A stretch of DNA of 22,899 bases from the IMG/VR virus record IMGVR_UViG_3300022744_000345, positions 1-22,899 of that record, one strand, 5' to 3'. Of this stretch, positions 7,214 through 13,287 are shown piece after piece; the first letter of the stretch is position 1; each line of letters begins with the position of its first letter. The translations under genes and the position numbers were made by a program. The stretch is from a virus. The notes beneath the pieces were generated by a model, which saw only the letters and a program-made list of their open reading frames with translations, had not been told where the DNA came from and did no database searches.

Positions 7214-8773
7214 ATGGTAGAACTTTCGAGTTGCATTTGGGTACCTGCGAAAGAGTTCGACGCATTGATGGCGGAGCGTTTGACCGTCAATGTGTTCAAG
7301 CTCAGCAGCAAGCCTGATGAAGAACCCGAGCGGGTCGAGTGCTTCCGGGAAGATCGTAAGGGCTACGTTGGTCTCCCGCGTGTATTCGGTTTGAAATTGA
7401 TTTCAATGCAGGGCGTGGCGGATCGGCGGGCGGAGGGCCTACCGGTTACGTTCCCGAAGAGGATCAAGCTGCGCGATTACCAAGAGCCGTTTGTTGAGTC
7501 CATGGTGGATGCTACCTATACACGTACCGACTTCATAGCGCAGGCCGCTACGGGTAAAGGGAAGACGGTATGCGGGCTGGCGGTCGTTCAGCGGCTAGGA
7601 CGGAATGCAGCTATCGTCGTTGACCAAGAGAACCTACTAGACCAGTGGGTAGAACGTTGCGTGGAGCATCTAGGTATAGAGAAGTCTGACATCGGTATCG
7701 TTCGCGGCCCGAAGGCTACCTATGAAGATAAGCCTATTACGATCTGCATGATGCAGACTCTGACCCGCCGTGAGCTTCCGGACGAGTTCTTCAACCACTT
7801 CGGCATCGTCATCTTTGATGAGTGCCACACGACAGGTGCGCCGACCTTCTCCAAGGTGTTGATGAAGTTTAGCGCCAAGGTGCGTTTTGGTCTATCCGCG
7901 ACGCCCGAGCGCCGGGACGATCTTAAGAAGGTCATTGCGTGGAATCTCGGGACGGTGGATGTCAAGCTGACTGACACCCCGGAGAGGTCATCGGTTTACG
8001 TACTAGAGAGCGAAGGTACGTACTCGTGGCGCGTTAACAACTCAAAAATGGTGGGCGGTTTTGTGAATGAGGTCGCAGAGGATGGGCGGCGCAACCTGCT
8101 AATCGTACAGGCAGTTAAGTGGCTCTACGAGTCTGGGCGGGACGTTCTGGTCATTGGTGATCGAGTAGAGCATCTATGTTCGCTCATGGCACTGTCTGAG
8201 GCGTCAGGCGTACCGAAGGCCGACCTAGGGCTGTACGCAAAGTCTCGAACAGTATTCGTATATGAGAAAGACCCGAGACCACCTAGACGCCCGGATCACT
8301 GGGAGAAAGGGACAGAGTACTCCCCCATCCGTCTTGCCTTGGTGCAGAAAACGATACCAAAAAAGCACCTTGAGGAGGTTAAGCAGCGGGCGCGGGTCAT
8401 CTTCGCTACGTATGGTATTATGGCCAAAGGCGTTGACATTCCAAGGCTTTCAGCCGGAGTGGACGCAACCCCACGCAGCGAAGCTACACAAGTTCATGGT
8501 CGTACTTTACGGACGGCACCGGGGAAGCTACGCCCCATCTGGGTAACTATCGCTGATATCAATTCGTTTCGGTCTCTTTACCAGTTGTCCAACAGGTTAG
8601 GTGACTATGAAGCCAGCAACGCAGAGGTGTTCTTATGGGATTTCAACAAAGGAAGAAAACGACTAGAGGTGAGGACCTACCGCAAGGACCTCGCAAGCCG
8701 CATATCGCTCCTCCGCCAAAGCCAGATCATAATGAGCTTAGACGGAAACAACGTCCTCGTCCCGAAGACATGA
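7214..8773 (+). CDS. SF2 DEAD/DEAH-type helicase, UvsW-like
   Basis: A 519-residue ATP-dependent helicase, probably a branch-migration or recombination helicase like T4 UvsW. It has the Q-like lead-in IKLRDYQEPF, Walker A ATGKGKT (K117), motif Ia/Ib region IVVDQENLLDQW, Walker B DECH (202-205) and motif III SAT (228-230). The second RecA lobe includes DVLVIGDRVEHL, FATYGIMAKGVDIPRLS (motif V) and a VHGRTLR segment in place of the usual QxxGRxxR. Residues 1-85 form an extra N-terminal domain. AAGGTGAG precedes the ATG. The last 139 bases overlap another frame that starts at 8635, and its stop overlaps the ATG at 8770. The C-terminal tail may therefore have been changed by insertion of the homing endonuclease gene. 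Palindrome site 3 lies in the N-terminal part. Confidence 0.9.
   Translation: MVELSSCIWVPAKEFDALMAERLTVNVFKLSSKPDEEPERVECFREDRKGYVGLPRVFGLKLISMQGVADRRAEGLPVTFPKRIKLRDYQEPFVESMVDATYTRTDFIAQAATGKGKTVCGLAVVQRLGRNAAIVVDQENLLDQWVERCVEHLGIEKSDIGIVRGPKATYEDKPITICMMQTLTRRELPDEFFNHFGIVIFDECHTTGAPTFSKVLMKFSAKVRFGLSATPERRDDLKKVIAWNLGTVDVKLTDTPERSSVYVLESEGTYSWRVNNSKMVGGFVNEVAEDGRRNLLIVQAVKWLYESGRDVLVIGDRVEHLCSLMALSEASGVPKADLGLYAKSRTVFVYEKDPRPPRRPDHWEKGTEYSPIRLALVQKTIPKKHLEEVKQRARVIFATYGIMAKGVDIPRLSAGVDATPRSEATQVHGRTLRTAPGKLRPIWVTIADINSFRSLYQLSNRLGDYEASNAEVFLWDFNKGRKRLEVRTYRKDLASRISLLRQSQIIMSLDGNNVLVPKT
7392..7405. repeat. Palindrome site 3 (TGAAATTGATTTCA)
   Basis: Identical to sites 1 and 2. It lies 178 bases inside the SF2 helicase gene, the farthest of the seven from a start codon. 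The reading frame again gives Leu-Lys-Leu-Ile-Ser, the same frame as sites 2, 6 and 7. Confidence 0.85.
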
Positions 8774-9267
8774 TAGGTCTAGTTTTTGGCAGACTTACTG
8801 TACTTTCGTTCTCTGGTCGTGACGCTACCGGTCATGCTACTTTTACCTGCCTATGTAGTTGCGGAAAGGAGAAGCAGGCACTAGGTAGTAACCTAACGAA
8901 AGGTTCTACTAAATCTTGCGGATGTTTATCATCTGAAGTAACTACTATACGAAACTTTAAGCATGGTTTGAGTGCACACCCGCTACATGCTATTTGGTCT
9001 AGCATGCTTGAGCGTTGCTTCAATCGAGATAACCCAAGTTACCCTAACTACGGAGCTAGAGGGATTACGGTATGTTCTCGCTGGCTTGAGTTTATTAACT
9101 TCTATAACGATATGTCTATCTCTTACTTACCGGGACTATCTATAGAGCGTATGGATAATGATAAAGGGTATGCTCCCGGAAACTGCAAATGGGCTACAGC
9201 AAAGGAACAAGCTAATAACCGCAGGCCGAGGGCTTATTATAGAAAACCAGTACTGAGGGCAGCATAA
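8635..9267 (+). CDS. Putative HNH/AP2-type homing endonuclease
   Basis: A 210-residue protein. Residues 46 onward match a common phage selfish-endonuclease pattern: MIGLVFGRLTVLSF, then a Cys cluster (CLCSCG, SCGC), then GARGITVCSRWL and a C-terminal block containing ERMDNDKGY, NCKWAT and EQANNRR. Such proteins cut a DNA target and spread their own gene. The first 45 residues are different. They contain RKPH....KPDHNELRR, which is repeated at the start of the next gene, so they appear to be the captured 5' end of that gene. The start at 8635 has GAGGTG five bases upstream. A second ATG at 8770 overlaps the helicase stop (ATGA) and would give the nuclease alone (165 residues). The core is visibly more A/T-rich than its neighbours, a sign of transfer. 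Confidence 0.75.
   Translation: MGFQQRKKTTRGEDLPQGPRKPHIAPPPKPDHNELRRKQRPRPEDMIGLVFGRLTVLSFSGRDATGHATFTCLCSCGKEKQALGSNLTKGSTKSCGCLSSEVTTIRNFKHGLSAHPLHAIWSSMLERCFNRDNPSYPNYGARGITVCSRWLEFINFYNDMSISYLPGLSIERMDNDKGYAPGNCKWATAKEQANNRRPRAYYRKPVLRAA
8692..8751 (+). repeat. Imperfect direct repeat, copy 1
   Basis: Twenty codons, at the 5' end of the endonuclease reading frame, whose translation matches 16 of 20 residues at 9285-9344. DNA identity is 41 of 60, and most differences are at third codon positions. The longest exact match is CATAATGAGCTT (8728-8739). Codon choice here is like the surrounding phage genes (19 G/C in the first 30 bases). Confidence 0.8.
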
Positions 9268-9773
9268 TGGCTAAGGAGTTAAAACGTAAACCTCATGTTT
9301 CTCCACCAGTAAAACCTGACCATAATGAGCTTCGCCGTCAGCAGTATGCGAATGACCCCGAGTACGCTGAACGACAGCGACAACTCTCTCGACAGACGTA
9401 CCGGAAGGATAAGCCGCTAGCTCCTAGCCGGCTACAGAATGGTTTGCTCTTCGCCGGAACGCAGCGTGAGGTTACAGCGGCAGGGATGGAGTACCCCGCC
9501 ACCGTTGAAGCCTACAGCGTACCCGAGGCAGCAAAGGCACTAGGGCGCACCGAGCTAACGCTTAAGCGCTGGATCGAGGAGGACTTAATCCCTGAGCCTA
9601 TCCTACGGGATACGACCAAGGGGTACCGCCAGTACAGCGTCGGGGAGCTTCGAGTGATCGCTCGCGTGCTACGGGAGCATGAGCATGAGTTCAGCTATTA
9701 TGCTAGTACGCATGTTCATACGCGAGAGCAGATCATGCAGCAGATTCATGGGTATCGTGCGCTTCATATCTAG
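9267..9773 (+). CDS. MerR-like helix-turn-helix DNA-binding protein
   Basis: A 168-residue protein. Residues about 83-135 (YSVPEAAKALGRTELTLKRW, then a wing with KGYRQYSVGELRVIARVL) are a MerR/excisionase-type winged helix that binds DNA. The N-terminus contains RKPH....KPDHNELRR and a charged helix (EYAERQRQLSRQTY). No effector-binding domain is visible, so it may be a simple regulator or a recruitment factor. The ATG overlaps the stop of the endonuclease gene (TAATG), with GAGGG upstream. The first twenty or so codons are A/T-rich like the endonuclease and then change to the G/C-richer local style. This suggests that the 5' end arrived with the mobile gene. It is one candidate for binding the repeated palindromes, without direct evidence. 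Confidence 0.75.
   Translation: MAKELKRKPHVSPPVKPDHNELRRQQYANDPEYAERQRQLSRQTYRKDKPLAPSRLQNGLLFAGTQREVTAAGMEYPATVEAYSVPEAAKALGRTELTLKRWIEEDLIPEPILRDTTKGYRQYSVGELRVIARVLREHEHEFSYYASTHVHTREQIMQQIHGYRALHI
9285..9344 (+). repeat. Imperfect direct repeat, copy 2
   Basis: Second copy of the 20-codon segment at 8692-8751, near the start of the MerR-like gene. Its first ten codons carry 12 G/C in 30 bases against 19 in copy 1. Residues are conserved while nearly every third base differs. The exact block CATAATGAGCTT is at 9321-9332. Confidence 0.8.
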
Positions 9774-9781
9774 GAGATAAA

Positions 9782-10096
9782 ATGGAACAACGTAAACGGC
9801 GCGGTGAAGGTAAGCCGGATTTGTTGACGGCGGAGGAGACGATAAACGTCACCTCTACCTATGGCGGTAAGGAAAGCAACCGTACGGAGAAGTTGTCTGT
9901 ACGCAAGTTCCTAGTCGAGCCGGCGTATGTACGGGTTAACGCAGGTATGACTAAAAACATGGGCAACTATGAGTCACTGCGGGTCGATGTCTCCCTTACG
10001 CTTCCGTGCTACCCGGAAGAGGTCGATAAGGTGTTTCCGCTAGTGGCAGACAAGGTTTCGCTCTTCCTTCAAGACGAACTGAAAAACTACGAGTAA
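9782..10096 (+). CDS. Conserved-looking phage protein of unknown function
   Basis: A 104-residue protein that I cannot assign. It has a charged, probably flexible N-terminus and then a compact domain: FLVEPAYVRVNAGMTKNMGN, YESLRVDVSLTLPCYPEEVD and a C-terminal helix. The alternating hydrophobic residues suggest beta strands. No enzyme motif, membrane segment or zinc site is seen. AGGAG lies seven bases upstream of the ATG, and the gene ends two bases before RecA. Close packing with RecA suggests a recombination-accessory role, which remains inference. Confidence 0.75.
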   Translation: MEQRKRRGEGKPDLLTAEETINVTSTYGGKESNRTEKLSVRKFLVEPAYVRVNAGMTKNMGNYESLRVDVSLTLPCYPEEVDKVFPLVADKVSLFLQDELKNYE

Positions 10097-10098
10097 CT

Positions 10099-11223
10099 AT
10101 GGCTACCGCAAAAAGAACACGGTCAACCAGTACAGAGTCGGGCGGCGGGGAGGAACTTACCGCTGTGCTTGGCGAGATCAATAAGCGCTTTGGTAAGGTA
10201 ATCACAAAGGGCTCCGACGCCACACAACCGGAACGTATCTCTACTGGTTCTTTTATGCTGGACTTCTGCACCCTTGGCGGGATACCGACAGGCCGTATTA
10301 GCAAGATTGTAGGCAACAAGCATGCCGGGAAGAGTACGGTATCCGACAAGATCATTGCCGCAGCCCAGCGTCAGTACCCGGACCAGCGAGTTGTCAAGCT
10401 GGACATGGAGGGTACCCATGAGTCTGTTTGGTCTGGCAAGCTAGGAGTAGACAATGACGCTCTGCTCCTAGCGCAGCCTGAGACGGGCGAGGCGGCGCTA
10501 GATATGTGCGACGCCCTCATGCGCACCAAGGAGGTATCCTTGATCGTTGTAGACTCACTGGCACAGCTTGTACCAGCCAAGGAGATCGAAGCGTCTGCCG
10601 AAGATCAGTTTGTTGGGCTGCAGGCGCGGCTCATTGGGTCCTTTGTGCGCAAAGCCGTCTCTGGTCTCCTTACCGAGAAGCTACGCGGGCACAACGTTAC
10701 CCTGCTCTTCATCAATCAGTTTCGCTCCAAGATCGGCGGCTGGTCCCCTACGGGTGACCCGCTAACCGAGCCGGGAGGGAAGGGCCTAGGCTTTGCATAC
10801 TCCCTAGAAGTGACCATGAAGAATAAAGAGGAGAAAGGCAAGGACTCCCACGAGGTAGAGACCATGGTGGAGAATGAGCATGCTTTCTCTATCACCAAGA
10901 ATAAGCTGAACGGCGGGCCGCGCACCGGGGAGTTCAGACTCCGCCGTGTCCCGGATGAGGAGCTAGGTTTAGGTATTGGTGATATCGATGACGCCAGTAC
11001 GCTTCTAGCCTTCGCCAAGAAGTTCGGTGCGTACACCGGAGGCGGGCAGTCATGGAAGCTAGACTTCTGGGACGAAGAGCATAATTTCCGCAGGCTAGAT
11101 GACGCTATCGTCCATCTCTACGAGGACCGGGATTTGTACTGGAAGTTGCGCAATTTTCTGATCTGCGAGCAGGCTACTCACCTTGGCATGCCCGACGACT
11201 TTTTGGAGAGGTTCTACCCATGA
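10099..11223 (+). CDS. RecA/UvsX-type recombinase
   Basis: A 374-residue strand-exchange protein. It has the RecA core entry RISTGSFMLDFCTLGGIPTG, Walker A GNKHAGKST (K78), the VVKLDMEGTHE strand with the catalytic Glu, Walker B SLIVVDSLAQL, and NVTLLFINQFRSKIGG corresponding to the end of the core before DNA-binding loop L2. A GGKGLGFAYSLEV block follows, as in RecA. Length is near bacterial RecA (about 350). The C-terminal 100 residues are divergent. It would pair single-stranded DNA coated by the phage SSB with homologous duplex. The gene begins two bases after the previous stop, with only a weak Shine-Dalgarno, so it probably relies on coupled translation. Confidence 0.92.
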   Translation: MATAKRTRSTSTESGGGEELTAVLGEINKRFGKVITKGSDATQPERISTGSFMLDFCTLGGIPTGRISKIVGNKHAGKSTVSDKIIAAAQRQYPDQRVVKLDMEGTHESVWSGKLGVDNDALLLAQPETGEAALDMCDALMRTKEVSLIVVDSLAQLVPAKEIEASAEDQFVGLQARLIGSFVRKAVSGLLTEKLRGHNVTLLFINQFRSKIGGWSPTGDPLTEPGGKGLGFAYSLEVTMKNKEEKGKDSHEVETMVENEHAFSITKNKLNGGPRTGEFRLRRVPDEELGLGIGDIDDASTLLAFAKKFGAYTGGGQSWKLDFWDEEHNFRRLDDAIVHLYEDRDLYWKLRNFLICEQATHLGMPDDFLERFYP

Positions 11224-11399
11224 GCAATGAAACCGATTTCAAAAACGATACGGAAGTTGAAGCCTACGATTATGGGCAGAACGCGTATTGGTGTACCTCA
11301 GAGACCACGCTAGCCAACAACCCATACCCGGAGGGGACTCGGCAGCACAAAGCATGGATGCTAGGCTGGGTCGATGCGCACGAGGACGACAGTGAGTAG
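11220..11399 (+). CDS. RMF-like small protein
   Basis: A 59-residue gene whose ATG overlaps the RecA stop (ATGA). The protein contains EAYDYGQNAYW, NNPYPEGTR and AWMLGWVDAHED. The pattern A..xG..A......(N/C)PY......R...W..GW is that of ribosome modulation factor, which binds 100S ribosome dimers in stationary-phase bacteria, and of short phage proteins with the same fold. It may modulate host ribosomes or be a repurposed small fold. Palindrome site 4 covers codons 3 to 8. It overlaps the next gene by a few bases. The match is by motif only. Confidence 0.65.
   Translation: MSNETDFKNDTEVEAYDYGQNAYWCTSETTLANNPYPEGTRQHKAWMLGWVDAHEDDSE
11228..11241. repeat. Palindrome site 4, variant (TGAAACCGATTTCA)
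   Basis: One arm base differs (C for T at position 6). It starts eight bases after the ATG of the RMF-like gene. Here the reading frame is different from sites 2, 3, 6 and 7 (Glu-Thr-Asp-Phe), so the conservation is of DNA and not of a peptide. Confidence 0.75.
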
Positions 11400-11757
11400 G
11401 GACTCGTTCCTGAATCGGGGTAAAGGGAAGCCAAGTGCTTCCCACCTACGCGCTCCGAAGATGGAGAAGGAACTAGCCAAGCGTATAGGCGGGCGTATCA
11501 CTCCCGGCTCTGGCAACAAGGATGTCAAAGGGGATGTGCGGCTAAAGCGGGTGGCACGCATCGAGGCGAAGACCACAAAGAATAAGTCGTTCAGCGTTAC
11601 GCTGGACATGATCGACAAGATAGAAACTGCGGCATTAACTTGTGACGAGCTACCTATTCTTGTGATAGAGTTCAACGATGGTAATGGGCGCAAGGTTAAA
11701 GAAGTAGCGGTTGTGCCTACTTACGTTTTAGATTCTCTGGGGTACAGTAATGGCTGA
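11392..11757 (+). CDS. Small PD-(D/E)XK nuclease, Holliday-junction-resolvase-like
   Basis: A 121-residue nuclease. A GTG start at 11392 is chosen because GAGG lies six bases upstream. The ATG at 11374 would add six residues without a good ribosome site. Catalytic pattern: E27 in KMEKELAKRIGG, GSGNKDVKGD with D48, and the E-x-K pair E58/K60 in RIEAKTT. This is the E..D..ExK layout of the PD-(D/E)XK fold used by small phage and archaeal resolvases, and by VRR-type nucleases. It would cut branched recombination intermediates or act as an endonuclease partner of RecA. The gene overlaps the RMF-like gene by eight bases and the Cas4-like gene by eight. Confidence 0.8.
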   Translation: MSRDSFLNRGKGKPSASHLRAPKMEKELAKRIGGRITPGSGNKDVKGDVRLKRVARIEAKTTKNKSFSVTLDMIDKIETAALTCDELPILVIEFNDGNGRKVKEVAVVPTYVLDSLGYSNG

Positions 11758-12679
11758 GAAGAAAGTATCACGAGTCCGGGTATCGGACTTCAAACCGTCA
11801 GGCGGAGCCGCCTCCGCGCTTAGCCGACGCACGGGCCGGGGTAACGTAGCGCCGCGTAGTGTTGTCGCGTACTTCGGCGAAGACGCAGACACCCCGATCA
11901 TTGAAATGCTGAAGGGTATCCGCCCGGAGTCTCAGAGCTTCCGTGGCGGGGAGCATGTTCATGTATCTGATGTCATCTCCAAGTGCATCCGTAAGATAGC
12001 TATCATGCGCCGTATGGACCTCCGCCATCCGCAGGAGTCGTTGATGGACGGCCACGCCATTACCTTCGCTATCGGGGAGGCCCTGCACGATTACGTCAAG
12101 GCCAAGTTCACCAAGGGACACCCGGACAAGGTATGGGCAGAATGGAAATGTAGCTGCGGGGCAACATCCCATACTGGCACGTTCTCTTCTATACCCACCA
12201 AGCAATGCCCGGAATGCTGCACGGCTGTAGATAAGCATAATGAGGTTCCCTTCGTGGACCCGGAGTACATGCTGAAGGGCAACCCGGACTTGATCCTATG
12301 GATGGACCAGTACGGTGCGTACTACGTTATCGAAATCAAGTCGATTGCGGCGGAGCCGTGGAAAGAACTAGCCCGCCCTCTCCCCGACCACACGGTACAG
12401 ATTGCCTTTTACTGGAACATCCTGAAGAAGGCAGGGTATCCTGTCGTTGACAAGGTGAGCATCCTATACGTGAACAAGGAATTCTCCTTCAAGTTCCCGT
12501 ACAAGGAGTTTATGATTGACCCGCAGGCGGTTGACCTAGGCATTTACTGGGATGACCTTGCGGCGTTGAAAGCCTCCGGGGAGGGCGGTCCTCTACCTAT
12601 GCGCGTAGTGTGCGCTACAGACTCCGCCCCGGAAGCCAAGAAATGCCCAGTTTGTGTAACTTGCTTCGGATGCCCTTGA
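11750..12679 (+). CDS. Cas4/RecB-like PD-(D/E)XK nuclease
   Basis: A 309-residue exonuclease-type protein. The core has KGNPDLIL (D180) and VIEIKS (E195, K197), then HTVQIAFYW with the RecB-family Gln and Tyr. A cysteine early in the core (ISKCIRK) and a C-terminal cysteine cluster (KCPVCVTCFGC) suggest the 4Fe-4S cluster typical of Cas4 and AddB nucleases. A separate Cys set in the middle (CSCG and CPECC) looks like an inserted zinc ribbon. Family members degrade DNA ends and support recombination. No Cas1, Cas2 or repeat array is nearby, so a CRISPR role is not supported. The ATG overlaps the previous stop, and the stop overlaps the RuvC-like start (TGATG). Confidence 0.85.
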   Translation: MAEKKVSRVRVSDFKPSGGAASALSRRTGRGNVAPRSVVAYFGEDADTPIIEMLKGIRPESQSFRGGEHVHVSDVISKCIRKIAIMRRMDLRHPQESLMDGHAITFAIGEALHDYVKAKFTKGHPDKVWAEWKCSCGATSHTGTFSSIPTKQCPECCTAVDKHNEVPFVDPEYMLKGNPDLILWMDQYGAYYVIEIKSIAAEPWKELARPLPDHTVQIAFYWNILKKAGYPVVDKVSILYVNKEFSFKFPYKEFMIDPQAVDLGIYWDDLAALKASGEGGPLPMRVVCATDSAPEAKKCPVCVTCFGCP

Positions 12680-13209
12680 TGAATATCATCGGACTTGATC
12701 CAAGTCTCACTTCATTGGGTTACGCCTGCTCTAGTTCCACCGGGGCGGTAAGGGTCGGTACAGTTCGTCCTAAGAAGATGAAAGGTCTCGACCGCATAGC
12801 TTTCATACGCGACCAAGTTCACGGCTTAATCGAGGAAGTACAGCCTGAGCTTGTCGCCTATGAAGGTTATGCGATGGGTCGGTTCGCGGGGAGAGCATTC
12901 GATCTCGGCGAGCTAGGTGGAGTATTGAAGTTGATGCTGTTCGAGCGTAAAATACGCCTTCTACTTGTACCGCCGACATGTCTTAAGCTGTTTGCTACAG
13001 GTAAGGGTAACGCCGACAAGGATAGGGTAATGGCAGCAATGGCTAAGGAGCGGGGTAAGCTATTTACCTACGACGACGAGGCCGATGCGTACGCCTTATA
13101 CTTGATGGGTCTAGCGTACTCTGACCGTAGACACAGGCCGCGTGATCCGCGACACTACAGACATACCGCACTTCGCGGTTGCGAGTTAGTTGGCGTAAGT
13201 GACGATTGA
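12679..13209 (+). CDS. RuvC-like Holliday junction resolvase
   Basis: A 176-residue protein of the RuvC/RNase H fold that would cut four-way junctions. Acidic residues are in the expected places: D7 in IIGLDPSLTS, E62 in AYEGYAMG, and D133/D136 in YDDEADAY. A region with LGELGGVLK and LLVPPTCLKLFATGKG matches the RuvC order between the second and third acid. The start at 12679 overlaps the previous stop. An upstream in-frame ATG at 12670 (adding MPL) is possible. Having this enzyme next to the PD-(D/E)XK nuclease gives the phage two different candidate resolvases. Palindrome site 5 begins in its stop codon. Confidence 0.9.
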   Translation: MNIIGLDPSLTSLGYACSSSTGAVRVGTVRPKKMKGLDRIAFIRDQVHGLIEEVQPELVAYEGYAMGRFAGRAFDLGELGGVLKLMLFERKIRLLLVPPTCLKLFATGKGNADKDRVMAAMAKERGKLFTYDDEADAYALYLMGLAYSDRRHRPRDPRHYRHTALRGCELVGVSDD

Positions 13210-13234
13210 AATCAATTTCAATTCTTTGTAAAAT
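13206..13234 (+). promoter_or_regulatory. Sigma70-type promoter of Ala/Lys-rich gene
   Basis: TTGAAA (13206-13211, 5 of 6 for -35) and TAAAAT (13229-13234, 5 of 6 for -10) are 17 bases apart. The -35 box lies within palindrome site 5, so a protein bound to the palindrome would compete with RNA polymerase, or touch it directly. Transcription would start near 13241 and give a leader of about 47 bases. Confidence 0.7.
13207..13220. repeat. Palindrome site 5 (TGAAATCAATTTCA)
   Basis: The only copy between a stop codon and a promoter. It is the reverse complement of sites 1-3 and overlaps the -35 element of the promoter for the 13288 gene. Its first three bases are the RuvC-like stop codon. Of the seven sites, only this one has a good -10 hexamer at 17 bases. 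Confidence 0.85.
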
Positions 13235-13287
13235 GTAGTCTCGTTTCAGTTCGGTTCATTCTCTCAACGAAAGGTATGGTGAACAAC

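Noticed and set aside
11750-12679. CRISPR adaptation gene because of Cas4 similarity
   Set aside because: There is no Cas1, Cas2 or repeat array. Cas4-like nucleases are common in phage recombination modules.
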